Shown: positions 9,694 to 21,363 of the stretch, piece by piece
Numbering within the stretch: the stretch's first letter is position 1
How the letters are laid out: the number at the start of each line of letters is the position of its first letter
Notes under the pieces: model-generated
Seen by the model: the letters and a program-made list of their open reading frames with translations, nothing else
What the model was told of the DNA's origin: nothing
The model's database searches: none
NCBI GenBank assembly: GCA_016182805.1
Contig: JACPFV010000036.1
Coordinates: 1-64,000 of the forward strand
Reading direction: 5' to 3'
DNA length: 64,000 nt
Source of the DNA: Gammaproteobacteria bacterium
GTDB taxonomy: Bacteria; Pseudomonadota; Gammaproteobacteria; Nevskiales; Nevskiaceae
Made by a program: the position numbers and the translations under genes

Positions 9694-10512
9694 TCAGCGC
9701 GCGTCGTTGAGGCTCCAGTCGTACGCGTCCGCGGCGATGCGCGACACGCCCTCGAGCTGCCGTGCCAGCGCCGGCTCGGCGTATCGCCGGAGGTGCTCGA
9801 CGACGCCGGCGTCGCCGCCGCCGAAATCGGCCTTGAACCAGACGTAGATGCTCGACACCTGGAGCTTGCCGTCGCGCACGGCAACGCCGCGCGGGTGGTT
9901 GACGTAGGCGCGCGCGCCGGCGTCGAGCATCTCCTCCATGTTGCCGGAGGTGTAGGCGCGGGGCGCCAGGTTGGGGCAGCCCAGGGAGGCGCAGTTCACC
10001 GCGTAGTGCGTGCGCGGGTCGCGCCAGATCGGCCGCAGGATGCGGTGCTCGATGTCGTCCAGCGAGATCTTCTCGCCCTCGACCGTCAGCAGCTTCTTGC
10101 CCCACGGCCCGCGCGCGAACAGGCCGGGCGAGATGTCGATCTTCAGGATGCTGGCGACCGGGTAGTGGTCGAGCACGACGCCGACGGTCGCCGCGTTGTA
10201 GAGGTTGATCCAGTACGCGCGCTGCTCGGCGCGCGCGAAGCCGCCGATCGCGATGCCCTGCATGCGGCGCAGGTAGGCGGCCAGCGCGGCGCGCTCGGCC
10301 TGGTCCACGGCGCCGTAGGCGACGCGGTTGATGCCGTCCGCGCCCGGCTCGACGTGGCGACCGAGCCACTCGCTCCAGGCGGAATGGTCGATGCCGACCT
10401 TGCCGATGCCGGACGCCGCCCAGCGCTCCCACAGTTCCGCCTTCGGCGCGGCCAGGGCCGCCAGCGAAAACCCCATCAGCAGCAGCCCGCCCAGCATCCG
10501 CGATGACCGCAT
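9694..10512 (-). CDS. DUF547 domain-containing exported protein
   Basis: RAEQRAYWINLYNAATVGVVLDHYP and CASLGCPNLAPRAYT, characteristic of DUF547. Start MRSSRMLGG at 10512. Confidence 0.8.
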   Translation of the reverse strand: MRSSRMLGGLLLMGFSLAALAAPKAELWERWAASGIGKVGIDHSAWSEWLGRHVEPGADGINRVAYGAVDQAERAALAAYLRRMQGIAIGGFARAEQRAYWINLYNAATVGVVLDHYPVASILKIDISPGLFARGPWGKKLLTVEGEKISLDDIEHRILRPIWRDPRTHYAVNCASLGCPNLAPRAYTSGNMEEMLDAGARAYVNHPRGVAVRDGKLQVSSIYVWFKADFGGGDAGVVEHLRRYAEPALARQLEGVSRIAADAYDWSLNDAR

Positions 10513-10537
10513 GAATCGACTCCGCGACCCGACACCG

Positions 10538-11476
10538 CTAAGACCGTGCCGCGGACAGATGATTGCGCAGCCATACCAGCGCGTAGGCCGTGACCTGCTC
10601 GCGGCAGGTGTCGTTGAGCAGCTCGTGCCGGCCCTCGCGGTAGATGCGCACCTCGACGTCGGCAAGACCGGCGGCGAGGTACGCCTGCTCCAGCACGCGC
10701 GGGCCGCGCTCGCCCTCGCTGACCGGGTCGCGGCTGCCGGCGATCATCAGCACCGGCAGCTGCCTGGGCAGGCGCTGCAGGCGCATTGGATCGGTCAGGT
10801 GCGCCGTGGCGCTCAGCAGGTCGGCCCACAGCCCGGCGGTGCAGCGGAAGCCGCACAAGGGGTCGTGCACGTATTTGTCCACCTCCTGCGGATCGCGCGA
10901 CAGCCAGTCGAATTCGGTGCGGCGCGGGCGGAACCGCCTGGCGTAGCTGCGGAACGTCAACGCCTCGGCCAGCGCGCTGGGGTGGCGCGCACCCAGCAGC
11001 ATCGCCTCCAGCCGCATCAGCGCCAGGCCGGCCGCGCGCGCCGGGCCGAGGTCGCCGTGCGTGCCCGACAGGATCGCGCCGGCCACGCCGTCGCCGCGCT
11101 CCAGCAGGTGATGCTGGAGCAGGAACGAGCCCATGCTGTGGCCGAACAGGAACAGCGGCCGGTCCGGATGCTGCGCCTCCACGTGGCGGCGCACGCCGTC
11201 GATGGCGGCCAGCGCAAAGGCCCAGCCGTCGCGGTCGGCGAAATGGCCCAGTTCCTCCTGCGCCGCCGTACGGCCGTGGCCCGGCAGGTCCTGCGCGTAG
11301 ACCGCGAAGCCGGCGCCGGTCAGGGCCTTGGCGAAGCGCGCGTAGCGCGCGCCGTGCTCGGCCATGCCATGGACGATTTGCAGGGCGGCGCGCGGCTCCC
11401 CGCCGGTCGGCAGCCAGCGATGCACATGCGCGGCGTGGCCGTTGGCCAGCCGGTGCTGGAATTCGGACGTTCTCAC
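10538..11476 (-). CDS. alpha/beta hydrolase (lysophospholipase/monoacylglycerol lipase-like)
   Basis: HGMAEHGARY, GHGRT, LFGHSMGSFL motifs. Confidence 0.85.
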   Translation of the reverse strand: MRTSEFQHRLANGHAAHVHRWLPTGGEPRAALQIVHGMAEHGARYARFAKALTGAGFAVYAQDLPGHGRTAAQEELGHFADRDGWAFALAAIDGVRRHVEAQHPDRPLFLFGHSMGSFLLQHHLLERGDGVAGAILSGTHGDLGPARAAGLALMRLEAMLLGARHPSALAEALTFRSYARRFRPRRTEFDWLSRDPQEVDKYVHDPLCGFRCTAGLWADLLSATAHLTDPMRLQRLPRQLPVLMIAGSRDPVSEGERGPRVLEQAYLAAGLADVEVRIYREGRHELLNDTCREQVTAYALVWLRNHLSAARS

Positions 11477-11524
11477 GTTGTAAGTTCCCCCCGTTCCTCT
11501 TAGAGCTTACCTCAGGAGCCCCGC

Positions 11525-13003
<1,479 letters not shown>

Positions 13004-13065
13004 GGTAAAAAGCGCCGCGGAAAAACGCCGGCCGCGCAAAATACGCGGCGGCCGAAGGAGGAGCC

Positions 13066-14034
13066 ATGCTGATTAGCTGTGTGGCCTACGAGAAAGGCCA
13101 GAAAATCGCGGACATCGCGCCGAACCGGATTTCGGACTACGTGCGCCGGCCCGACTGCTTCGTCTGGGTCGCGCTGAGGGACGCCACGGCGGGCGAGCTG
13201 GAGCAGATGCGCGAACAGTTCGGCCTGCACCCGCTGGCGGTCGAGGACGCCAACCACGGCCACCAGCGACCCAAGATCGAGGAGTACGGCGACTCGCTGT
13301 TCGCGGTGCTGCACATGATCGAGCCGCAGCCGGGCGGCGAGCTGAAGGTCGGCGAGGCCGCGATCTTCGTCGGCCGCAACTACGTGCTGGCCGTGCGGCG
13401 CGGCGCGGAAAAAGGCTTCCAGGAGGTGCGCGCCCGCTCCGAGCGCGAGCCGGAGCTGCTGCGCAACGGCTCCGGCTACGTGTGCTACGCCCTGATGGAC
13501 GCCGTGGTGGACCGCTACTTCCCCCTGATCGAGTCGCTGGAGATCGAGCTGGACGAGATCGAGGGCCGCGTGTTCGAGGGCGTGGCCGCGCGCGAGAACA
13601 TCCGCGCCCTCTACGTCCTCAAGCAGAAGCTGGTCACGCTCAAGCACGCCGTCGCGCCGCTGCTGGAGGCGGTCGGCAAGCTCTACGGCGGCCGCGTGCC
13701 GCCGGTGTGCGCGGGCATGGGCGAGTACTTCCGCGACATCGCCGATCACCTGGTGCGGCTCAACCAGGGCATCGACGCGGTGCGCGACATGGTCGTGACC
13801 GCGCTGTCGGTCAACCTGTCGATGATTACCTTGCAGGAAAACGAGACCATGAAGCGCCTGGCCGCGTATGCCGCCCTGGTCGCGGTGCCGACCATGATCG
13901 CCGGCATCTACGGCATGAACTTCCAGCACATGCCGGAGCTGGACTGGAAGTTCGGCTACCCGCTGGCGCTGGGCGTGATGACCGTGGTGGACACGATGAT
14001 CTTCGTCCGCCTGCGCAGGGCGGGGTGGATTTGA
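13066..14034 (+). CDS. corA: magnesium/cobalt transporter CorA
   Basis: 322 aa; C-terminal GIYGMNF signature followed by the last TM. Confidence 0.93.
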   Translation: MLISCVAYEKGQKIADIAPNRISDYVRRPDCFVWVALRDATAGELEQMREQFGLHPLAVEDANHGHQRPKIEEYGDSLFAVLHMIEPQPGGELKVGEAAIFVGRNYVLAVRRGAEKGFQEVRARSEREPELLRNGSGYVCYALMDAVVDRYFPLIESLEIELDEIEGRVFEGVAARENIRALYVLKQKLVTLKHAVAPLLEAVGKLYGGRVPPVCAGMGEYFRDIADHLVRLNQGIDAVRDMVVTALSVNLSMITLQENETMKRLAAYAALVAVPTMIAGIYGMNFQHMPELDWKFGYPLALGVMTVVDTMIFVRLRRAGWI

Positions 14035-14045
14035 GGAAATAAAAA

Positions 14046-14071
14046 GGCCCGCCGACCGGAGTCGGCGGGCC
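14046..14071 (-). terminator. rho-independent terminator of mdh (possibly bidirectional with corA)
   Basis: ggcccgccgac-cgga-gtcggcgggcc flanked by aaaaa, giving a U5 tract on the minus transcript. Confidence 0.85.
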
Positions 14072-14092
14072 CATGTTTGCAGCCGCAGCCGC

Positions 14093-15070
14093 TTACTTCA
14101 GCAGTTCCTCGATCGCCGCGCGTTCCTCGCGCAGCTCCTGGTCGGTCGCATCCATGCGCGCGCGCGAGAATGCGTCCACCGACAGGCCCTGCACCACTTC
14201 GTACTTGCCGTTCTTGCACACGCAGGGATAGGAATACATCACGCCCGGCTTGATGCCGTAGGAGCCGTCGGACGGCACGCCCATCGACACCCACTTGCCG
14301 TTGGTGCCCAGCGCCCAGTCGCGCATGTGATCCACGGCGGACGAGGCGGCGGAGGCGGCGGACGAGGCGCCGCGCGCCTTGATGATCGCGGCGCCGCGCT
14401 GCTGCACGGTGGGGATGAAGTCCTTCTCGATCCACTCCTGCGTGACCAGCGACTTCGCCGGCTGGCCCTTGACCGTGCAGTGCGACAGGTCGGGGTACTG
14501 CGTGGAGCTGTGGTTGCCCCAGATGATCATCTTCTCGATGTCGGTGCTGTGGCTGCCGGTCTTGGCGGCGAGCTGCGACAGCGCGCGGTTGTGGTCCAGG
14601 CGCGTCATCGCGGTGAACTGGCGCGCGTCGAGCTTCTTGGCGTTGCTCGCGGCGATCAGCGCGTTGGTGTTGGCCGGGTTGCCGACCACCAGCACCTTGA
14701 CGTCGCGCGAGGCCTTTTCCGACAGCGCCTTGCCCTGCACCGAGAAGATCGCCGCGTTGGCCGTCAGCAGATCCTTGCGCTCCATGCCGGGACCGCGCGG
14801 GCGCGCGCCGACCAGCAGGGCGAAGTCGGTGCCGTCGAAGGCTTCCTCGGGCTTGGCCGAGGCGACGACGCCGGCCACCGTCGGGAACGCGCAGTCCTCG
14901 ACCTCCATGACCGTGCCCTTGAGCTTTTCCAGCATGTCCGGAATATCGAGCAGTTGCAGGATCACCGGCTGGTCCGGGCCCAGCATGGAGCCGGAGGCGA
15001 CGCGGAAGATGAGCGAATAGGCGATCTGGCCGGCGGCGCCGGTGATGGCGACCTTCACGGGCTTCTTCAT
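14093..15070 (-). CDS. mdh: malate dehydrogenase
   Basis: 325 aa; [14 protein letters not shown]...[18 protein letters not shown]...[11 protein letters not shown]. Confidence 0.97.
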   Translation of the reverse strand: MKKPVKVAITGAAGQIAYSLIFRVASGSMLGPDQPVILQLLDIPDMLEKLKGTVMEVEDCAFPTVAGVVASAKPEEAFDGTDFALLVGARPRGPGMERKDLLTANAAIFSVQGKALSEKASRDVKVLVVGNPANTNALIAASNAKKLDARQFTAMTRLDHNRALSQLAAKTGSHSTDIEKMIIWGNHSSTQYPDLSHCTVKGQPAKSLVTQEWIEKDFIPTVQQRGAAIIKARGASSAASAASSAVDHMRDWALGTNGKWVSMGVPSDGSYGIKPGVMYSYPCVCKNGKYEVVQGLSVDAFSRARMDATDQELREERAAIEELLK

Positions 15071-15221
15071 GACAAAGCTCCCAGGGAATTGAATCTAGAG
15101 GAAAAATTTAACGATCCAGCGGCCGCGCGGCGCGGACCGTGGCAGCCGGATTCCGCGGCGGCGCCATCGCCGCCGACTGCAATCCGGCCGCGAATTATGC
15201 CGGAAATCGGCCTACGGCCGC

Positions 15222-15347
15222 TTACTCGTAGCGCAGCGCCTCGATGGGATCGAGCCGCGCCGCCTTACGCGCCGGGAAGAGCCCAAAGACGACTCCAACT
15301 GCGGCGCTGACGCCGAGCGCGAGCACCGTTACGGACAAGACGCGCAA
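15222..15347 (-). pseudogene. MacB/FtsX-type ABC permease C-terminal remnant
   Basis: Minus strand reads ...[39 protein letters not shown], the signature C-terminus of MacB-like permeases, with no upstream gene. Confidence 0.75.
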
Positions 15348-15404
15348 GCTACGGCACTTCGTCCAAGCTGCCAATCTTCATTTTTCCCGCTCCATCTTGG
15401 CGCA

Positions 15405-15803
15405 TCACGCCGAATGCCAATCCTCGCACTTCAAGTCCGGCACCCGGCGGAACTCGCGGGTGTTGCGCGTGACCAGCACCAAACCGCGCGAGCGGGCCTG
15501 CCCGGCGATCAGCACGTCGTACGAGCCGATGGGCGATCCGTTCAGCGCGAGCGCGGCTCGGACTTCCCCCGAATGTCGCGCGTCCTCCTTGTCGAAATCC
15601 AGAACGTCGAACTGCAGAGCATCTACCAGGGCGACATTGTGTTCCGTGCGCTGGCTTTTGAACGCGCCGTAATACAGCTCGTGCGCGACGATCGCCGAAA
15701 TTGCGACCTCGCCGGGCTTTTGCCGCCGCACACGGCGCGCAAGCGGCGAATCGCGGTCATTGAGCAGAGCGATCACCGCATTCGTATCCAGGAGATAGCG
15801 CAT
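15405..15803 (-). CDS. vapC: PIN-domain toxin, VapC family
   Basis: MRYLLDTNAVIALLND...YDVLIAGQARSRGLVLVTRNTREF. Confidence 0.9.
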   Translation of the reverse strand: MRYLLDTNAVIALLNDRDSPLARRVRRQKPGEVAISAIVAHELYYGAFKSQRTEHNVALVDALQFDVLDFDKEDARHSGEVRAALALNGSPIGSYDVLIAGQARSRGLVLVTRNTREFRRVPDLKCEDWHSA

Positions 15804-16048
15804 CAGCGAAACAGGCGGTCCATCGCCGCGCGCTCCTGGGTCTGCGGCTTCTCCTCGACGGCGCCGACGAAGTCTTGGTCCAGCCGTCCGGAAATTGCGT
15901 CCAGCCAGTCCCAGCTCTCCGGCACAGGCTCCAGGATGACCGCGTTGCCGCGGCGGCGAATGCGAACTTCTTTCCCGTCGAACCGGTAGTTCTTGGGCAG
16001 GCGGACCGCTTGCGAGCGGCCGGACCAGAACAGCTTTGCGGTTTCCAT
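15803..16048 (-). CDS. vapB: VapB-type AbrB-fold antitoxin
   Basis: METAKLFWSGRSQAVRLPKNYRFDGKEVRIRRRGNAVILEP; stop overlaps vapC start. Confidence 0.9.
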   Translation of the reverse strand: METAKLFWSGRSQAVRLPKNYRFDGKEVRIRRRGNAVILEPVPESWDWLDAISGRLDQDFVGAVEEKPQTQERAAMDRLFR

Positions 16049-16153
16049 GGCCCCGCTCCTCCGCGTGAGATATGACAATAATATATATCACGCTGAGCGG
16101 CACTCGCTCGTAGTACCGTCCTCAATGGAATCGAACCCGCGCCGCCGGGCGGG

Positions 16154-18646
16154 TCAGCAAGAGGTTCCGTTGGCGGCCAGCACCTGCCGCGGCGGCGTCC
16201 GCAGGGTTCCGCGCAGCGCCAGCCAGCCCATCAGGGCGGCCAGCACGCCGCCGATCGGTGCGCCGGCCAGCCACAGCGCCGCCGAAAACCCGTAGGGAAT
16301 CTCGAACACCCACTGCGCCAGCGCGTAGGTCAGGCCCTGCGCCGCCGCCGCGGCGACGGTGCCGGCGAGCAGGCCGAGCACTCCGTACTCCGCGATCAGG
16401 CCCAGCACGACGACCCGGCGGCGCGCGCCCAGCGCGCGCAGCAGGCCGATCTCCCGCACCCGCTCCTCGCGCGTGCCCTCCACCGCCGCCAGCAGCACCA
16501 GCAATCCGGCCGCCAGCGCGAACAGGAAGATGAACTCCACGGCGCGCGCCACGCGGTCGACGATCGAGCGCACCTGGTTCATCACGGCATCGAGATCGAC
16601 CACCGTCAGATTGGGAAACTCGCGCAGCAGGGCGCGCAGCAGCTCGCGGCGGTCCTTGGGCAGGTAAAAGCTGGTCAGCCAGGTCGCCGGCGCGTCGTCG
16701 AGCGTGCCGGGTGGCGTGAGCAGGAAGAAGTTGGGGCGAAAGCTGTCCCAGTGCACCTCGCGGAAGCTGCGCACGGTCAGCTCGATCTCGCGGTCGGCGA
16801 TTTGCAGCGTCATGCGGTCGCCGAGCTTGAGCTTGAGGCGCTCCACCGCGTAGTCCTCGGCCGACAGCCAGGGTTGGCCGCGGCCTTCCCTGCCCCACCA
16901 CTCGCCTTGCTTCAGCTCGTTGTCCGCGCCCAGGGCGTCGGTCCAGGACAGGTTGAACTCGCGGTTGATCCAGCGCCGGGTTTCCGGGTCGTCGAAGGAC
17001 TCGGCCGCGACCGGCGCGCCGTTGAGGGCGACCAGGCGCCCGCGCGCCATCGGCCAGAGCTGCGGCTCGCCCAGGCCCTGCGCCGCGAAGAACTGGCGCA
17101 GGGCGTCGAGCTGGCCGGGCTGGATGTCGATGATGAACTGGTTGGGCGTGTCCGGCTTGAGGCGGTTGCGCCAGGCCTCCAGCAGCTCGTCGCGGCCGAT
17201 CGCCAGCAGCAGCAGCGCCAGCAGGGCCAGGCCCAGGGCCACCACTTGCGCGATGGAGCTGCCCTGGCGGCGCGTGATGTTGGCCAGGCCGAAGCGCCAG
17301 GACACGCCCACGCGCCGGCGCAGCGGCGCCAGCAGCCGCACCAGCAGCCAGGCGGCGCCGGCCAGCAGCAGCAGCGTGCCGAGCGCGCCGGCCAGCACGT
17401 AGGCGGCCAGCATCGGATCGCGCGTGCGCAGCCACAGCAGGGCCGCCGCGCCGGCCACCGCGCCGAGTGCGACCAGGCGCGCCCCGGCGGTCGCCTCCAG
17501 CTCGCGCTGGAACACCCGCATCGGCGGGGCGTGGCGCGCCTGCAACACGGCGGGTAGCCCGAAGCCGAGCAGGATCAGCAGGCCCAGGCCGAAGGCCGAG
17601 ACCAGCGGCCACGGCGAGGGCGGGGGCAAGGCGGCCGGCATCAGGCCGGCCAGCAGCGTGGCGATCAGTTCCTGCGCCAGATAGCCGCCGGCCGCGCCGG
17701 CAAGGCCGGCCAGCAGCGCCAGCGCGCCGAGGCTGGACGCCAGCGCGCCGGCCACGAAGTTCTGCCGCGCCCCCAGGCACTTCAGCAGCGCCACCTCGTC
17801 GCGCAGGCGCCGGCCGTAGCTGCGCGCGCACAGGGCCACCGCGGCGGCCGCCAGCAGCGCGGCGGCCAGCACCGCGAGGTCGAGAAAGCGGCGCGCACGG
17901 TCCATCGCCGCTCGCACCTCGGCGCGCGCGTCCGCCGGCCGCAGCCGGCGGATGTTGGACGGCAGTTCCATCTGCGCGATTTCGTCGAGTGCCGCGGCCG
18001 GCCCGGCGACGAGCAGGGAGAACTGCGCGCGGCTGCCGGGCTGGATCAGTTGCGTGGCGGCCAGGTCGCGCGCGTTCATCAGGAGGCGGGGCGCGATGTC
18101 GACGAAACCGCTGCCGCGGTCCGGCTCGTACTCGATCAGCGCGGCGATGCGCAAGGTTGCCGCGCCGAGCCGGATCTGCGCGCCGGGCGCCAGGCCCAGC
18201 TCCGTCCACAGTCGCAGGTCGGCCCAGGCGGTGCCGGCGGCCGGAACCTCGGCGGTGTCGCGCGGCGGCGCGAACGGCTCGTCGGCGATGCGCAGCCGGC
18301 CGCGCAGCGGGTAGCCGTCCGGCACCGCCTTGACCGCCGCCAGCGTGGAACGCTCGCCGGCCTGGATCACGCTGGGCAGGGTGGCGGTTTCCAGGACGGC
18401 GGCGCCCAGGGCACGCGCCTGCGCCGCCAGCTCCGGCGGCAGCGGCGAGCGCGAGCCGAGCTGCATGTCCGCGCCCAGCGCCTCGCCGCTCTGCGCCTCG
18501 ATGGCGCGCTCCACGCGGCTGCCGAACAGGCCCACGCCGCCCACCGCGGCCACCGCCACGGCGATCGCCAGCGCCAGGATCGGCAGCTCGCCGGAGCGCC
18601 AGCCGCGCCGCAGCCGGCGCAGGCCGAAGGCGACGGCACTACTCAT
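16154..18646 (-). CDS. ABC transporter permease (YbbP-like, FtsX domains)
   Basis: 830 aa with two FtsX-like blocks; overlaps the ATPase gene. Confidence 0.88.
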   Translation of the reverse strand: MSSAVAFGLRRLRRGWRSGELPILALAIAVAVAAVGGVGLFGSRVERAIEAQSGEALGADMQLGSRSPLPPELAAQARALGAAVLETATLPSVIQAGERSTLAAVKAVPDGYPLRGRLRIADEPFAPPRDTAEVPAAGTAWADLRLWTELGLAPGAQIRLGAATLRIAALIEYEPDRGSGFVDIAPRLLMNARDLAATQLIQPGSRAQFSLLVAGPAAALDEIAQMELPSNIRRLRPADARAEVRAAMDRARRFLDLAVLAAALLAAAAVALCARSYGRRLRDEVALLKCLGARQNFVAGALASSLGALALLAGLAGAAGGYLAQELIATLLAGLMPAALPPPSPWPLVSAFGLGLLILLGFGLPAVLQARHAPPMRVFQRELEATAGARLVALGAVAGAAALLWLRTRDPMLAAYVLAGALGTLLLLAGAAWLLVRLLAPLRRRVGVSWRFGLANITRRQGSSIAQVVALGLALLALLLLAIGRDELLEAWRNRLKPDTPNQFIIDIQPGQLDALRQFFAAQGLGEPQLWPMARGRLVALNGAPVAAESFDDPETRRWINREFNLSWTDALGADNELKQGEWWGREGRGQPWLSAEDYAVERLKLKLGDRMTLQIADREIELTVRSFREVHWDSFRPNFFLLTPPGTLDDAPATWLTSFYLPKDRRELLRALLREFPNLTVVDLDAVMNQVRSIVDRVARAVEFIFLFALAAGLLVLLAAVEGTREERVREIGLLRALGARRRVVVLGLIAEYGVLGLLAGTVAAAAAQGLTYALAQWVFEIPYGFSAALWLAGAPIGGVLAALMGWLALRGTLRTPPRQVLAANGTSC

Positions 18647-19307
18647 GCAGCCGCCCGTCGCGCAGCGTCAGCACGCGATCGCAGCGGCGCGCCAGATCGG
18701 CGTCGTGCGTGACCAGCACCAGCGTGGTACCGCGCTCGCGGTTGAGGTCGAACAGCAGGTCGATGATGTGCGCGCCGGTGGCGGTGTCGAGGTTGCCGGT
18801 CGGCTCGTCGGCGAACAGGATGCGCGGCTCGCCGGCGAACGCGCGCGCGATGGCGACGCGCTGCTGCTCGCCGCCGGAAAGCTGGTACGGGTAGTGCGCC
18901 AGGCGCGGCGTCAGCCCCACCTGGTCCAGCGCCCGCCGCGCGCGCGCCGCGGCGTCGGACAGGCCGGCCAGCTCCGCCGGCAGCATCACGTTTTCCAGGG
19001 CGGTGAGACCGGCCAGCAACTGGAAGGACTGGAACACGAAGCCGACGCGGCCGGCACGCCAGGCGGAGCGCGCGTCCTCGTCCAGCCGCGTCAGCTCCCG
19101 GCCGTCCAGGCGGATGGCGCCGCCGCTGGGCGAGTCCAGCCCGGCCAGCAGCGACAGCAGCGTGGTCTTGCCGGAGCCGGAAGCGCCGACGATCGCCACC
19201 GACTCGCCGGGCGCGACGTCCAGGTCGACGCCGTCGAGGATGGTGAGGCGCGCGTCGCGGCTGCTAATCTCCTTGCGTACCCCCCTGGCAATCACGGCTT
19301 GGCTCAT
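18639..19307 (-). CDS. ABC transporter ATP-binding protein (YbbA-like)
   Basis: GASGSGKTTLL, LSGGEQQRVAIARA, ILFADEPTGNLD. Confidence 0.92.
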   Translation of the reverse strand: MSQAVIARGVRKEISSRDARLTILDGVDLDVAPGESVAIVGASGSGKTTLLSLLAGLDSPSGGAIRLDGRELTRLDEDARSAWRAGRVGFVFQSFQLLAGLTALENVMLPAELAGLSDAAARARRALDQVGLTPRLAHYPYQLSGGEQQRVAIARAFAGEPRILFADEPTGNLDTATGAHIIDLLFDLNRERGTTLVLVTHDADLARRCDRVLTLRDGRLHE

Positions 19308-19926
19308 GCGCTGGCTCGTTCCCTGGTTTTGGGCGCTGTGTCTGTGGGTCGGCGCCGCGCCGGCCGCCGGACCGGCGATCCTGGTGCTGGGCGACTCCCT
19401 GTCCGCCGGCTACGGCCTCGACGCCGGCACCGGCTGGGTCGCGCTGCTGCAACAGCGCCTGCGCGCGGAAGGCTATCCGCACCGGGTCGTCAACGCCAGC
19501 GTAAGCGGCGAGACCACCGCCGGCGGCCTGTCGCGCCTGCCCGCCGCCTTGGACCGGCACCGGCCGGCACTCGTTCTGATCGAACTGGGCGGCAACGACG
19601 GCCTGCGCGGCCTGCCGGTCGCCGCGCTGCGCGAGAACCTCGCGCGACTGGTCCGCATCAGCCGCCAGGCCGGCGCCCGGCCGCTGCTGTTCGAGATGCG
19701 GCTGCCGCCCAACTACGGGCCGGCGTACGGCCAGGACTTCGCCGCCAGCTTCCGCCAGGTCGCCCAGGCCGAGCGCGTGCCGCTGGTGCCGTTCTTCCTG
19801 GCCGAATTCGCCCTGGACGCGGAGTACTTCCAGGACGACGGCATCCACCCGAACGCGGCCGCGCAGCGCCCGCTGCTGGACGCCGTGTGGGCGACGCTGC
19901 GGCCGCAGCTCGGCAGCGGGAAATGA
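19306..19926 (+). CDS. tesA: arylesterase / acyl-CoA thioesterase I
   Basis: ILVLGDSLSAGYGL, ELGGNDGLRGL, DGIHPN (GDSL/SGNH hydrolase). Confidence 0.92.
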   Translation: MRWLVPWFWALCLWVGAAPAAGPAILVLGDSLSAGYGLDAGTGWVALLQQRLRAEGYPHRVVNASVSGETTAGGLSRLPAALDRHRPALVLIELGGNDGLRGLPVAALRENLARLVRISRQAGARPLLFEMRLPPNYGPAYGQDFAASFRQVAQAERVPLVPFFLAEFALDAEYFQDDGIHPNAAAQRPLLDAVWATLRPQLGSGK

Positions 19927-20441
19927 GCGAGGCGGCTTCGTGGTGGCGGCGGCGCGTGGTGGCGCCGATCCTGGCGCAGTTGCGTCAGGGCATCGCGCCG
20001 GAGCGGATCGCGCTGACGGTCGCGCTGGGCGGGGTGCTGGGCATCTTTCCGATCCTGGGCGCGACGACCTTCCTGTGCGGCGTCGCCGGCGTCTGGCTGC
20101 GGCTCAACCAGCCGATCATCCAACTGGTGAACTACCTGGCCTACCCGCTGCAATTGCTGCTGATGCTGCCGTTCTACCGCGCCGGCGAATGGCTGTTCCG
20201 CGCGCCGCCGGTGCCGCTGTTTTCGATCGAGCAACTGGCGCGGCGCTTCGCCGCCAGCCCCTGGCAGTTCGTGCTCGACTACGGCGCGGTGGGGCTGTAC
20301 GGGATCGCGGTGTGGGCGCTGGCGGCGCCGCCGCTGCTGGCGCTGGCGTACTTCGGGCTGCGGCCGACGCTGCGGCTGATGGCGCGCGGCTTGCGCAGAA
20401 GCCGGGGCGCTACGTCATCCGTGGCCGCACCGCGGCCGTGA
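19923..20441 (+). CDS. DUF2062 domain-containing membrane protein
   Basis: MSEAASWWRRR...GVLGIFPILGATTFLC; ATGA overlap with tesA. Confidence 0.8.
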   Translation: MSEAASWWRRRVVAPILAQLRQGIAPERIALTVALGGVLGIFPILGATTFLCGVAGVWLRLNQPIIQLVNYLAYPLQLLLMLPFYRAGEWLFRAPPVPLFSIEQLARRFAASPWQFVLDYGAVGLYGIAVWALAAPPLLALAYFGLRPTLRLMARGLRRSRGATSSVAAPRP

Positions 20442-21339
20442 CGCCGCCCAGCCACTTGTCCAGGCGGGCGTCCTTGCGCGTCCAGATGGCGTTGAGCCAG
20501 TTCTGGAAGCGCGTGCGGAACTCGGCGTCGCCCTGGTAATTGCCGGCGACCAGCTCCTGCGGCACCGGCAGCACGCCCACGTGAATGCCGATGTGGTTCT
20601 GCTCGCCGGTCAGGAAGCTCCAGATCAGCGGCTGCCGCGTCGGCTTGTAGGCGATGGTGAGGTCGACGACGCCGGCGAACTGGTCGCCCATGGCGTTGAG
20701 GGTGAACGACAGGCCGGCCGCCTTGGGCCGCAGCAGATGGCGGTACGGCGACTGGCGCGCGATGCGCTTTTCCTCGGTGAAGCGCGTGCCTTCGGCGAAA
20801 TTGACGATGGTCGCCGGATGCTGGCGGAACTTCTCGCAGGCGCGGCGGGTGGTCTCCAGGTCCTCATTCTTGAGCGCCGGGTTCCGCTCGATCGCCTCGC
20901 GCGAGTGGCGCTTCATGAACGGGAAGTCCATCGCCCAGCAGGCGAAGCCGATGATCGGCACCCACAGCAGTTCCTGCTTGAGGAAGAAGCACACCGGCGG
21001 CACGCGGTGGCGGAACACGTGCACCACCAGCAGGATGTCGATCCAGGACTGGTGGTTGGACACCAGCAGGTAGCTGCTCCGCGGATCCAGCCAGCCGGCG
21101 AATTCGACGTCCCACTGGATCGGGTAAAGCAGGCGGAACACCACCTCGTTGGCGTCGCCCCACAGGCGCACGATGGCGAACAGCACGTCGGTGCAGGCGC
21201 GGCGGAACGCCGGGATCGGCACCAGGAACTTGATCAGGGCGAACGGCAGGAGCAGCAGGAAGCAGCCGGTCAGCACCGCCAGCAGCATCACGAAGCCGAT
21301 GATGCCGACCAGCGAGGGGGGTAGCAGTACCGAAATCAT
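20410..21339 (-). CDS. acyltransferase (YihG-like, PlsC family)
   Basis: SNHQSWIDILL and NFAEGTRFTEEK motifs. Confidence 0.88.
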   Translation of the reverse strand: MISVLLPPSLVGIIGFVMLLAVLTGCFLLLLPFALIKFLVPIPAFRRACTDVLFAIVRLWGDANEVVFRLLYPIQWDVEFAGWLDPRSSYLLVSNHQSWIDILLVVHVFRHRVPPVCFFLKQELLWVPIIGFACWAMDFPFMKRHSREAIERNPALKNEDLETTRRACEKFRQHPATIVNFAEGTRFTEEKRIARQSPYRHLLRPKAAGLSFTLNAMGDQFAGVVDLTIAYKPTRQPLIWSFLTGEQNHIGIHVGVLPVPQELVAGNYQGDAEFRTRFQNWLNAIWTRKDARLDKWLGGVTAAVRPRMT

Positions 21340-21363
21340 CCGTGGCCTCCCGCAAAACGCTCC

